This document shows, piece by piece, positions 1 through 4,794 of a stretch of 5,429 nucleotides of DNA (position 1 is its first letter; each line of letters opens with the position of its first letter). A program made the position numbers and the translations under genes. The stretch covers positions 1 through 5,429 of the forward strand of contig JAIRUV010000031.1 in the NCBI GenBank assembly GCA_031254265.1, in the 5' to 3' direction. This stretch comes from Candidatus Methanoplasma sp. GTDB taxonomy: Archaea > Thermoplasmatota > Thermoplasmata > Methanomassiliicoccales > Methanomethylophilaceae. The notes beneath the pieces were generated by a model. That model was not told the origin of the DNA, did not search any database, and saw nothing but the letters and a program-made list of their open reading frames with translations.

Positions 1-8
1 TTTATAAA
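1..8 (+). promoter_or_regulatory. Probable archaeal TATA box for the winged-helix gene
   Basis: The window opens with TTTATAAA followed by more A residues, which resembles an archaeal box A. Transcription would be expected to start about 25 bases downstream, near position 30, giving a leader of roughly 15-17 bases before the ATG at 47. The bases further upstream that would form the BRE lie outside the window, so the call rests on the A/T core and its distance to the gene only. Confidence 0.4.
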
Positions 9-46
9 AAGCAATTATCTAAATTCAACAACTTGATTGAAAATCT

Positions 47-337
47 ATGCAGAAAGGCAGGCAGAAAAATGAGGTCATGCTATTGTCTGAACGTTATGTT
101 GCTTTGCTGCTGATTAGGATGTTAGATTCGCCGGAGCCCGTCAAATTAAACGATTTCTCCGATATTGTCACGTCGTTCAGGACGCTGGATGCACTGACTG
201 ATCGGATGGATCAAGAAGGAATAATAACGAAAAGACTAGAGCGTCGGAATTATGTAACCACATTCTTAGAGTTGACTTCTAAAGGCAGAGCCGTCGCGGA
301 GAAACTGAAAGAAGCTGTAGATATACTCCAAAGCTGA
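47..337 (+). CDS. Small winged-helix DNA-binding protein (putative transcriptional regulator)
   Basis: This encodes a 96-residue protein that looks like a stand-alone winged helix-turn-helix domain of the broad MarR/ArsR-like kind. A hydrophobic first helix (about residues 14-27, YVALLLIRML) is followed by a short helix (about 33-41) and a probable recognition helix (about 43-60, FRTLDALTDRMDQEGII). A basic wing comes next (about 61-76, with KRLERRNYV and LELTSKG), then a C-terminal helix (about 80-95) that could dimerise. The LTSKGR stretch after the wing is typical of such regulators. I see no ligand-binding domain, metal-binding cysteines, signal peptide or membrane segment. The ATG at 47 lacks a Shine-Dalgarno sequence, which fits a short-leader archaeal transcript. 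An in-frame ATG at 77 (residue 11) would still keep the whole fold. It is followed by a hairpin and a 197-base gap before the first ATPase gene. Its target is unknown; the dyads in that gap are candidates by proximity only. Confidence 0.72.
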   Translation: MQKGRQKNEVMLLSERYVALLLIRMLDSPEPVKLNDFSDIVTSFRTLDALTDRMDQEGIITKRLERRNYVTTFLELTSKGRAVAEKLKEAVDILQS

Positions 338-352
338 TTATACTGTTACAAG

Positions 353-393
353 GTTTTTCTGCCGTTCTCACATCTGCCACCGGCGAGAAAAAC
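353..393 (+). terminator. Imperfect hairpin after the winged-helix gene, possible terminator or 3' end structure
   Basis: GTTTTTCT (353-360) plus GCCG (361-364) pairs with CGGC (381-384) plus AGAAAAAC (386-393). The only interruption is one unpaired G at 385. That gives 12 base pairs around a 16-base loop, starting 15 bases after the stop codon. Archaeal termination usually relies on a T-run rather than a hairpin; five T's occur at 354-358 inside the left arm. The structure may therefore stabilise a 3' end, mark termination, or be an operator. The pairing is seen directly; the role is inferred. Confidence 0.4.
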
Positions 394-438
394 GCGCTAT
401 AATGTTCCACAGCACATGATGTAAAGGTCTGACATCGA

Positions 439-452
439 CAGTTTGCAAACTG
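439..452. repeat. Perfect 14-bp palindrome, possible protein-binding site
   Basis: CAGTTTGCAAACTG reads identically on both strands, and the symmetry ends at 438/453. It lies in the non-coding gap, about 100 bases after the winged-helix stop and 83 bases before the ATPase start codon. Such a compact dyad is the size of a homodimeric regulator site. One 7-bp half-site palindrome of this kind is not statistically compelling alone, so function is only inferred. Confidence 0.35.
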
Positions 453-484
453 GATTTCAGAGAGCATATGTAAAGACTCAAATC

Positions 485-491
485 TTATATA
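485..491 (+). promoter_or_regulatory. Probable TATA box for the first ATPase gene
   Basis: TTATATA is preceded by an A-rich stretch (CAAATC) that could serve as a weak BRE. A start about 25 bases downstream would fall near 512-516, giving a leader of about 20 bases before the ATG at 535. The predicted start point lies inside the 9-bp inverted repeat at 498-518. An alternative box within that repeat (TTTAATAT at 499-506) would give an almost leaderless transcript. Confidence 0.45.
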
Positions 492-497
492 CGACTA

Positions 498-518
498 ATT
501 TAATATCAAATATTAAAT
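498..518. promoter_or_regulatory. Perfect 9-bp inverted repeat overlapping the probable ATPase start site, candidate operator
   Basis: The arms ATTTAATAT (498-506) and ATATTAAAT (510-518) are exact reverse complements separated by CAA. The repeat ends 16 bases before the ATPase start codon and covers the predicted transcription start. A protein bound here would block initiation, so an autoregulatory or repressor site is plausible. All arm bases are A or T, which raises the chance of coincidental symmetry; part of it could also be a TATA element. Confidence 0.42.
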
Positions 519-534
519 CGGACGAAAATAGTTT

Positions 535-1752
535 ATGTACATAAAGAGGCACATAGAGGGCGCGGTGAAAAAAGCATCGGCGATGTTCGGTGCCGTACTT
601 GTGACCGGGCCGAGGCAGGTCGGTAAGACGACGATGCTCCAGGAGATCACCGTAGGCATCAAATATGTCTCATTGGACGATCCGCTTCGATTATCTTCCG
701 CTGTCGGCGAAAGCATCACATTCTTCAAGGATTTCCCGCCGCCGGTGTTCGTCGACGAGGTGCAGCGCGCACCTTCTCTCTTTATGGTGATGAAGATGAT
801 CATCGATGAGAAGAAAGAGAAGGGCATGTTCTTCCTGTCAGGTTCGCAACAGTTCCGGATGATGAAGAACGTAAGCGAATCGCTTGCCGGCAGGATCGGC
901 ATCCTCACATTGTTGGGATTGTCGCTGCGCGAGACGTCCGGAATATCATTCGACAGACCATTCATACCGACCGACGGATATTTCGATGAACGATCGAAGG
1001 CATACAGGCCGATGGATCAAGGTTCTCTTTGGAAGACCATACAAAGAGGATGTCTGCCGGAGCTTTTTTCGGAAGAAGGGATGGATTGGAGGATGTTCTA
1101 TTCGTCTTATGTATCCGCATACATAGAGCGGGATGTCAGGGAGCTGGTGAACGTTGAGAACGAATTGAAATTCATAAATTTCATGACGGTTATCGCCGGA
1201 CGCACTGGATCTGTTCTCAATATATCGTCAGTGGCGGGTGATATCGGCATAAGTGTTCCCACAGCCGAGCGCTGGCTATCCGTGCTTAGAGCATCCAACA
1301 TAGTTTACTTGCTTCAACCGTACCACAATAATATCACCAGCCGTACGATCAAGTCGCCCAAGCTCTATTTTCTCGATACTGGTCTGGCCGCATACCTCAC
1401 ACGGTGGAATACGCCGGATGTTCTCCGCGACGGTGCCATGGCGGGGGCTTTCTTCGAGACGTTCGTTGTTTCGGAGGTGCTGAAAAGCTATTACAACGCA
1501 GGCATCTCAGACCCTTCCCTGTATTATTACAGGGACAAGGACGGCAACGAGGTCGATCTGCTGATAGAAGAGAACGGTCTCCTGCACCCGATAGAGATCA
1601 AAAAAAGTTCCGACCCCAGCAAAGGAGACATCAAAGCGTTCGGGATAGTGGACAGGCTCGGAAAAAGAGGACCTGGCGGCGTCATCTGCACGTATGACAG
1701 CCTGCTCTCACTCGACAGCAGCAATAAGATAATCCCGATAGGGATGATCTGA
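535..1752 (+). CDS. AAA_14/DUF4143-type P-loop ATPase with C-terminal PD-(D/E)xK-like domain
   Basis: This 405-residue protein has the full architecture of the widespread prokaryotic ATPases usually annotated as AAA_14 plus DUF4143. The Walker A motif is GPRQVGKTT (25-33, lysine 31) and the Walker B motif is VFVDEVQ (71-77, D74/E75). A sensor-1-like LSGSQQF follows (101-107), then the family LAGR motif (117-120). IERDVREL (197-204) leads into a winged-helix segment (about 227-262). The C-terminal part resembles a PD-(D/E)xK nuclease fold: FFETF (307-311), RDKDGNEVDLL (333-343, D341) and IEIKK (353-357, E354 and K356). All expected nuclease-like residues are present, but members of this family are not generally proven nucleases. 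The length and the N-terminus (MYIKRHIE) are normal for the family, supporting this start although no Shine-Dalgarno sequence is seen. It is probably soluble and monocistronic, with a symmetric AT-rich element at its promoter. Its biological role is unknown; DNA binding or a defence or mobile-element link are guesses. Confidence 0.88.
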   Translation: MYIKRHIEGAVKKASAMFGAVLVTGPRQVGKTTMLQEITVGIKYVSLDDPLRLSSAVGESITFFKDFPPPVFVDEVQRAPSLFMVMKMIIDEKKEKGMFFLSGSQQFRMMKNVSESLAGRIGILTLLGLSLRETSGISFDRPFIPTDGYFDERSKAYRPMDQGSLWKTIQRGCLPELFSEEGMDWRMFYSSYVSAYIERDVRELVNVENELKFINFMTVIAGRTGSVLNISSVAGDIGISVPTAERWLSVLRASNIVYLLQPYHNNITSRTIKSPKLYFLDTGLAAYLTRWNTPDVLRDGAMAGAFFETFVVSEVLKSYYNAGISDPSLYYYRDKDGNEVDLLIEENGLLHPIEIKKSSDPSKGDIKAFGIVDRLGKRGPGGVICTYDSLLSLDSSNKIIPIGMI

Positions 1753-1787
1753 CCCTGTCTCTGTTGCACACATACGCGACCGAACAC

Positions 1788-1816
1788 TTTTTCAGCGGTC
1801 GTTATCGTGTGACCGC
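1788..1816 (+). terminator. T-run and small hairpin after the first ATPase gene
   Basis: Five T's at 1788-1792 lie 36 bases after the ATPase stop codon, and T-runs of this kind are the usual archaeal termination signal. They are followed at once by a 6-bp stem, GCGGTC (1795-1800) with GACCGC (1811-1816), around a 10-base loop. The hairpin comes after the T's rather than before, so it is not a bacterial-type intrinsic terminator. The T-run is short, so the call is tentative. Confidence 0.3.
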
Positions 1817-1830
1817 CACGTTTCTAGCGG

Positions 1831-1866
1831 ACGGCTGACCTGTTGATCCGATGCAGTCGGTGCCGT
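1831..1866. repeat. Nested short inverted repeats upstream of the his promoter
   Basis: ACGGC (1831-1835) can pair with GCCGT (1862-1866), and inside it CCGA (1848-1851) with TCGG (1857-1860) around TGCAG. The element sits directly upstream of the probable his TATA box, so it would be DNA rather than leader RNA if that box is right. It could be a regulator site for the his operon. The stems are short and may be coincidental. Confidence 0.22.
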
Positions 1867-1871
1867 GAAAA

Positions 1872-1890
1872 CCTTATCTACTACTTTATG
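1872..1890 (+). promoter_or_regulatory. Probable his operon promoter (two overlapping TATA-like boxes)
   Basis: CCTTATCTA (1872-1880), preceded by GAAAA as a possible BRE, predicts a start near 1900. CTTTATG (1884-1890) predicts one around 1911-1915, at the hisG start codon itself. The first would give a leader of about 10 bases, the second a leaderless message. No long leader with an attenuator-like structure or a His-rich peptide is present, so bacterial-style attenuation is not indicated. Confidence 0.4.
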
Positions 1891-1904
1891 CATAGAAACC
1901 AGCC

Positions 1905-1908
1905 GGAG
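1905..1908 (+). promoter_or_regulatory. Possible Shine-Dalgarno sequence deciding the hisG start
   Basis: GGAG lies only 2 bases before the ATG at 1911 but 8 bases before the in-frame GTG at 1917. Normal spacing would favour the GTG and shorten HisG by two residues; a leaderless message would favour the ATG. Both choices leave the conserved AIPNKGRL start intact. Confidence 0.3.
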
Positions 1909-1910
1909 AC

Positions 1911-2789
1911 ATGGCTGTGGCTGTAAGACAAATCAAGATGGCGATCCCGAACAAAGGAAGGCTCAGCGAACGCGCTGTGGAGCTCCTCCAGAAATCAGGG
2001 ATAGATCTGGGTGAGGAATGGGGGAGGAAGCTGTACGTAACGGTAAAGGAACAGGACATGGAGATCATGTTCATCCGTGCGCAGGACATACCAGCGTTCA
2101 TAGCCGCCGGCGCCATTGACATCGGTATAACCGGTGAGGACCTGGTCGCAGAGTCCGGGTACAAGATAAAAAAACTCATGGACCTTGAATTCGGGTACTG
2201 CCGCCTCTCGGTGGCCGCTCCCGAATCGTCTGGAATAAAGAACATTGACGACATCAAGAGCGGGAGCAGGATAGCCACATCGTTCCCTAATCTCACGAAT
2301 GAGTTCTTCAGATCCAAAGGCAAGGACGTGTCTGTGATAGAAGTGTCCGGCGCAGCGGAGATAATGCCCTATCTCGGAGTGTCGGACCTCATTGTCGACC
2401 TTGTCGCCTCCGGCTCCACCCTCAGGATGAACCGCCTGGCAGAGGTCGCCAAAATAATGGATTCCCAGGCCGCTGTCTATACGTCGAACGCATCGATGGA
2501 AAGATTCGATATGGAGATCAGCGACCTCGTCGCATCGATAAGGAGCGTCATCGATGCCGAGGGAAGGAAATATCTTATGGCGGACGTTCCAAAAGATAAG
2601 CTGGAGACAGTTGAGAAGCTGTTCCCCGGCATAGGCGGACCAACCGTTCTTGAGATAGCGGGCAATGACAAGATGGTAGCCGTACATGTGGTTATCTCCA
2701 CAAAAGATGTCTACAAAGCGGTCAACACCCTGAAGAGGCTCGGCGCGAAAGGGATACTGTCGCTTTCGATAGACAGGCTGGTGGAGTGA
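1911..2789 (+). CDS. hisG: ATP phosphoribosyltransferase, long form (HisG)
   Basis: HisG catalyses the first committed step of histidine synthesis in the cytoplasm, joining PRPP and ATP to give N1-(5-phosphoribosyl)-ATP. The 292-residue length and a C-terminal regulatory domain identify the long form, which does not need HisZ. Near the N-terminus is the diagnostic AIPNKGRL (11-18). The family signature runs from E150 to L171 and includes the PRPP-binding segment DLVASGSTL (163-171); it fits the known HisG pattern at every position. The last 75 or so residues, from GRKYLMADVP (218-227) to the end, form the ACT-like domain that binds histidine in the family, so feedback inhibition is expected. 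The gene leads an operon and its stop overlaps the start of hisC. The exact start is uncertain between ATG 1911 and GTG 1917, as described for the nearby GGAG. I see no missing key residue. Confidence 0.96.
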   Translation: MAVAVRQIKMAIPNKGRLSERAVELLQKSGIDLGEEWGRKLYVTVKEQDMEIMFIRAQDIPAFIAAGAIDIGITGEDLVAESGYKIKKLMDLEFGYCRLSVAAPESSGIKNIDDIKSGSRIATSFPNLTNEFFRSKGKDVSVIEVSGAAEIMPYLGVSDLIVDLVASGSTLRMNRLAEVAKIMDSQAAVYTSNASMERFDMEISDLVASIRSVIDAEGRKYLMADVPKDKLETVEKLFPGIGGPTVLEIAGNDKMVAVHVVISTKDVYKAVNTLKRLGAKGILSLSIDRLVE

Positions 2790-3841
2790 TGGCCTCAAGG
2801 GACATCATGAGAAGCACTACCAGAGGTTTCAAGAAATACTACAGCCCGAATGTCATGGGGGAGCTCAGGCTCGACACCAATACCAACGTCCTAGGTTCCA
2901 ACCCTGCGGCGACGAGATACCTTAGAGAGCAAAAAGTGGATCTGAACGAATACCCGGTCACATACTCCGATGATCTGAGGGCCGCCCTCGCCTCCCTTTA
3001 CGGTCTTGAGATGGACAACTTTGTTGTAGGGAGCGGATCGGACGAGATACTCGACATATCTTTCAAAACGTTCACAGAATGGGGGGACAGTTGCCTTGTT
3101 CCGTATCCTTCATACTCCCTTTACGATTATTTTGCGCAGATGAACGGCGGAAGCGTGGTAATTTCCGAGCTGACAGAGGATTTTCAGCTGGACGTTGATG
3201 ACATAGTATCATCGAAAGCAAAGATAGTGATCGCCGCTACACCCAACAACCCGACCGGGAATTCCTTCAGGCAGAAGGATATCGAAGATCTGCTGGCAAG
3301 ATTCAAAGGCGTAGTGATCGTCGATGAGGCATACGGGGAGTATTCAGACCTCTCCATGATACCCCGGGTCAATGAGTTCGATAACATGATCGTGGTCAGG
3401 ACATTCTCGAAAGCATATGCAATGGCCGCTTTGAGGGTGGGATACGGAGTGGCGAACAAGGATATCGCAGAGATGATGAACTCTGTGAAGATCCCTTATT
3501 CCCTGAACTCCCTCAGCGAAGGGGCGGCGATAGCCGCCGTTGGGGACCAGGACTTCATAAGAAAAAGCAAAGATATGATCCTTGCCGAAAGGCCGAAGCT
3601 TGTGTCAGGATTGGAGAAGCTGGGTTTCCGTCCGTATCCTTCGGACTCCAATTTCATCCTTGCCGTTTCCCCCATTGACCACGCAAACCTGACAAAAGCC
3701 CTCAGAAAAAGGGGGATACTGATAAGGGACTTCGGCAGCAAGAGAAGGATGGAGAACTGTGTCCGTTTCACGGTCGGAACAGACGAGATGAACAGATCGC
3801 TCCTGAGCGCGATCGAAGATATACTGAGGGATGGCAATTGA
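2789..3841 (+). CDS. hisC: Histidinol-phosphate aminotransferase (HisC)
   Basis: HisC is a PLP enzyme that transfers an amino group from glutamate to imidazole-acetol phosphate, giving histidinol phosphate. The 350-residue protein is a normal-length class I/II aminotransferase. Numbered from ATG 2789, it shows the cofactor phosphate motif GSGSDE (81-86) and TPNNPTGN (151-158) with the PLP-contacting asparagine. VDEAYGEYS (178-186) carries the ring-binding D179 and Y182. RTFSKAYAMAALRVGYG (204-220) contains Schiff-base lysine K208 and R216. A C-terminal arginine in NCVRFTVG (R326) fits the substrate-carboxylate site. The start is unsettled: ATG 2789 shares one base with the hisG stop, GTG 2786 gives a 4-base GTGA overlap, and ATG 2807 is preceded by AAGGGA. 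Conserved-looking residues before 2807 favour an upstream start. Related aminotransferases exist, but the his context makes HisC the best call. Confidence 0.93.
   Translation: MASRDIMRSTTRGFKKYYSPNVMGELRLDTNTNVLGSNPAATRYLREQKVDLNEYPVTYSDDLRAALASLYGLEMDNFVVGSGSDEILDISFKTFTEWGDSCLVPYPSYSLYDYFAQMNGGSVVISELTEDFQLDVDDIVSSKAKIVIAATPNNPTGNSFRQKDIEDLLARFKGVVIVDEAYGEYSDLSMIPRVNEFDNMIVVRTFSKAYAMAALRVGYGVANKDIAEMMNSVKIPYSLNSLSEGAAIAAVGDQDFIRKSKDMILAERPKLVSGLEKLGFRPYPSDSNFILAVSPIDHANLTKALRKRGILIRDFGSKRRMENCVRFTVGTDEMNRSLLSAIEDILRDGN
3826..3830 (+). promoter_or_regulatory. Shine-Dalgarno sequence supporting the TTG start of hisA
   Basis: GAGGG within the end of hisC is 7 bases upstream of TTG 3838. This good spacing, together with the immediate conserved HisA N-terminus (IVIPAVDV), supports the non-ATG start. 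The ATG at 3831 is out of frame with hisA. Confidence 0.6.
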
Positions 3842-4554
3842 TCGTCATCCCTGCGGTCGATGTGCTCGACCACAAGGTGGTCCAGCTCGTGGGCGGCGAA
3901 CCCGGGAGTCAGAAGATAACCCTGCCGGACCCATTCAGCACAGCGATGTCGTGGGTAGAGAAGGGAGCACCATTCCTGCACCTTGTGGATCTGGACGGGG
4001 CGTTCAGAAGAGGAGACAATCTGAATGTCTTCAAAAGGATAATAGAGGAATGCGGAGTGCCGGTACAGATAGGCGGCGGGATCAGGTCGGAGGCCCTGGT
4101 GGATGATATGATTTCAGCCGGGGCAGAGCGGGTCATCGTGGGGACCAAAGCGATAAAAGACCCAGATTGGCTCATGAGGGTATCCGATGCCCACCCCGGA
4201 AGGATCATGATCAGCATGGATACGAAGAACGGTCTGCTTGTGATGAACGGATGGCAGGGCTCTTCTGACGTAACGGTATGGAATATGTTCGATATCATCA
4301 GGGACATAAAGCTTGCCAGCGTCCTCAACACGAATGTGAACGTTGAGGGGCGGATGGGCGGCATCGATGATGATCAATGCAAAGAATTCATCTCGGGATG
4401 TCCTCACAAAGTGATATCCTCAGGCGGGATAACATCAGAGGACGACTGCAAAAAACTGAAAGGGTTCGGTGCGGCCGGCGCTGTCGTCGGGCTTGCTTTG
4501 TATACAGAGAGGATCAGACCATGGGAATGGGATGTTCCTTGGTTCATTGAATGA
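3838..4554 (+). CDS. hisA: Phosphoribosyl-formimino-AICAR-phosphate isomerase (HisA)
   Basis: HisA performs the Amadori-type isomerisation of ProFAR to PRFAR, the fourth step of histidine synthesis, on a (beta-alpha)8 barrel. The 238-residue length is typical. The first catalytic aspartate is D8 in IPAVDV, the second is D128 in MISMDTKNG, and the conserved threonine of strand 6 is T165 in LNTNVNVEG. Phosphate-binding segments are QIGGGIRS (77-84), with VISSGGITS (192-200) and AAGAVVGLALY (212-222) in the second half. The TNVNVEG form is the style I associate with archaeal methanogen HisA rather than the bacterial TDIxRDG. The start is TTG within a TTGA overlap with the hisC stop; no ATG is usable in frame, and GAGGG at 3826-3830 supports it. 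HisF was considered, but the N-terminus and GGGIR context fit HisA better. It is the last gene of this operon, followed by a hairpin and not by hisF or hisI. Confidence 0.94.
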   Translation: MIVIPAVDVLDHKVVQLVGGEPGSQKITLPDPFSTAMSWVEKGAPFLHLVDLDGAFRRGDNLNVFKRIIEECGVPVQIGGGIRSEALVDDMISAGAERVIVGTKAIKDPDWLMRVSDAHPGRIMISMDTKNGLLVMNGWQGSSDVTVWNMFDIIRDIKLASVLNTNVNVEGRMGGIDDDQCKEFISGCPHKVISSGGITSEDDCKKLKGFGAAGAVVGLALYTERIRPWEWDVPWFIE

Positions 4555-4558
4555 ACAT

Positions 4559-4585
4559 ACGGCCATTCTGCTGCACAGAAGCCGT
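4559..4585 (+). terminator. Hairpin after hisA, possible operon end
   Basis: ACGGC (4559-4563) pairs with GCCGT (4581-4585), and TTCTG (4566-4570) pairs with CAGAA (4576-4580). The loop is CTGCA and a two-base bulge (CA) lies on the left side. The 10-bp stem begins 5 bases after the hisA stop. No long T-run follows directly, so it may protect the 3' end or assist termination rather than being a complete terminator. It marks the his operon as probably ending here. Confidence 0.42.
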
Positions 4586-4604
4586 GCATACTTGTTCTCA
4601 AATT

Positions 4605-4617
4605 GATAAAGTTTATC
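4605..4617. repeat. Short palindrome overlapping the first 13-bp motif
   Basis: GATAAA (4605-4610) and TTTATC (4612-4617) are exact reverse complements around a single G. The right arm overlaps the first copy of the TTATCGNTATAAC motif (4613-4625). The end of that copy, GTTATAAC (4618-4625), is itself an 8-bp palindrome, so this stretch is a dense cluster of symmetric half-sites. Confidence 0.3.
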
Positions 4618-4625
4618 GTTATAAC
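4613..4625 (+). promoter_or_regulatory. 13-bp motif copy 1, upstream of second ATPase promoter
   Basis: TTATCGTTATAAC matches copies 2 and 3 at every position except the seventh base. It lies about 20 bases upstream of the probable TATA box at 4644 and in the same orientation as copy 2, 51 bases away centre to centre, or about five helical turns. It is a candidate regulator-binding site. Confidence 0.45.
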
Positions 4626-4643
4626 TAAATAAAATAGAAATCA

Positions 4644-4651
4644 TTATATAT
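4644..4651 (+). promoter_or_regulatory. Probable TATA box for the second ATPase gene
   Basis: TTATATAT, preceded by an A-rich segment (4631-4640) that could act as BRE, is the best box A in the AT-rich stretch 4615-4680. Transcription would start near 4670-4676, giving a leader of about 120 bases. The surrounding A/T richness makes other boxes possible. The predicted start falls on motif copy 2. Confidence 0.42.
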
Positions 4652-4663
4652 TAAAAATATTTA

Positions 4664-4677
4664 TTATCGATATAACC
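4664..4677 (+). promoter_or_regulatory. 13-bp motif copy 2, at the predicted transcription start
   Basis: TTATCGATATAACC is the second copy of the TTATCGNTATAAC motif. It is also the left arm of an inverted repeat with copy 3. Because the predicted start site lies in it, a bound protein would be placed to block RNA polymerase. Confidence 0.48.
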
Positions 4678-4708
4678 TGAATGAAGTGAAAAAATTGGCA
4701 CAGTATTC

Positions 4709-4722
4709 GGTTATACCGATAA
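4709..4722 (-). promoter_or_regulatory. 13-bp motif copy 3, inverted
   Basis: Read on the minus strand this is TTATCGGTATAACC, again differing from the other copies only at the seventh base. It lies about 40 bases downstream of the predicted transcription start and faces copy 2. Three copies with the variable base at one fixed place suggest a real recognition sequence. Confidence 0.46.
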
Positions 4723-4732
4723 CAAATTCAGA

Positions 4733-4771
4733 GTCCGTATGATGCAACTCCACATCTGAACAGTTGCGGAC
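4733..4771 (+). promoter_or_regulatory. Leader hairpin just before the ATPase ribosome binding site
   Basis: GCAACT (4744-4749) pairs with AGTTGC (4762-4767) around a 12-base loop, and GTCC (4733-4736) pairs with GGAC (4768-4771) across a 7-base bulge. The structure ends 11 bases before the GGGAGGT ribosome binding site, so it could influence translation. It does not match any riboswitch class that I recognise. Confidence 0.33.
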
Positions 4772-4782
4772 GAACATGTGCA

Positions 4783-4789
4783 GGGAGGT
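4783..4789 (+). promoter_or_regulatory. Strong Shine-Dalgarno sequence of the second ATPase
   Basis: GGGAGGT stands 5 bases before ATG 4795 and fixes this start. It is the strongest ribosome binding site in the window and fits a gene with a real untranslated leader, in contrast to the first ATPase, which shows none. Confidence 0.7.
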
Positions 4790-4794
4790 ATGAA

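Larger units (their letters stand above)
4664..4722 (+). repeat. Long inverted repeat upstream of the second ATPase
   Basis: TTATCGATATAACC (4664-4677) and GGTTATACCGATAA (4709-4722) are reverse complements at 13 of 14 positions. Pairing continues inward with GAAT (4679-4682) and ATTC (4705-4708) after one bulged T at 4678. That gives a stem of about 17 pairs around a 22-base loop (4683-4704). It could act as two opposed protein sites in DNA or, if fully transcribed, as an RNA hairpin. If transcription starts near 4672, only part of the left arm would be in RNA, which favours the DNA-site reading. Confidence 0.5.

Noticed and set aside
419..475. Direct repeat ATGTAAAG at 419-426 and 468-475
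   Set aside because: Eight bases in AT-rich non-coding DNA can recur by chance, and the flanks differ.
338..534. Search for tRNA, small RNA genes or mobile-element ends
   Set aside because: No cloverleaf, no target-site duplication and no transposase remnant could be found; the hairpin arms at 353-393 are too short and isolated to be insertion-sequence ends.
513..965. A 150-codon minus-strand frame opposite the first ATPase, and similar frames elsewhere
   Set aside because: These are reverse or shifted readings of well-supported genes, with no motifs and no ribosome binding site; they are shadows.
1404..1697. A 97-codon plus-strand frame inside the first ATPase
   Set aside because: It is an alternative frame within the C-terminal domain, whose conserved nuclease-like motifs are in the main frame. 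The Arg- and Gln-rich translation is typical of a shifted frame.
1801..1814. A possible fourth copy of the TTATCGNTATAAC motif upstream of hisG (GTTATCGTGTGACC)
   Set aside because: Only the first half and scattered later bases agree, and it lacks TATAA; chance is the simpler explanation.
1995..2798. A 267-codon open frame on the minus strand opposite hisG
   Set aside because: It lies almost wholly antisense to a certain HisG gene, shows no recognisable motif or domain, and its residue make-up (many His, Tyr, Arg) is what reverse-strand reading of this codon use gives.
4615..4680. AT-rich stretch considered as a replication origin
   Set aside because: There is no Orc1/Cdc6 gene nearby and no recognisable origin recognition box with a G-rich tail; promoter and operator functions explain it better.
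4681..4759. Tiny open frames in the ATPase leader (for example MMQLHI)
   Set aside because: They are only a few codons long, have no ribosome binding site and show no link to an attenuation structure.
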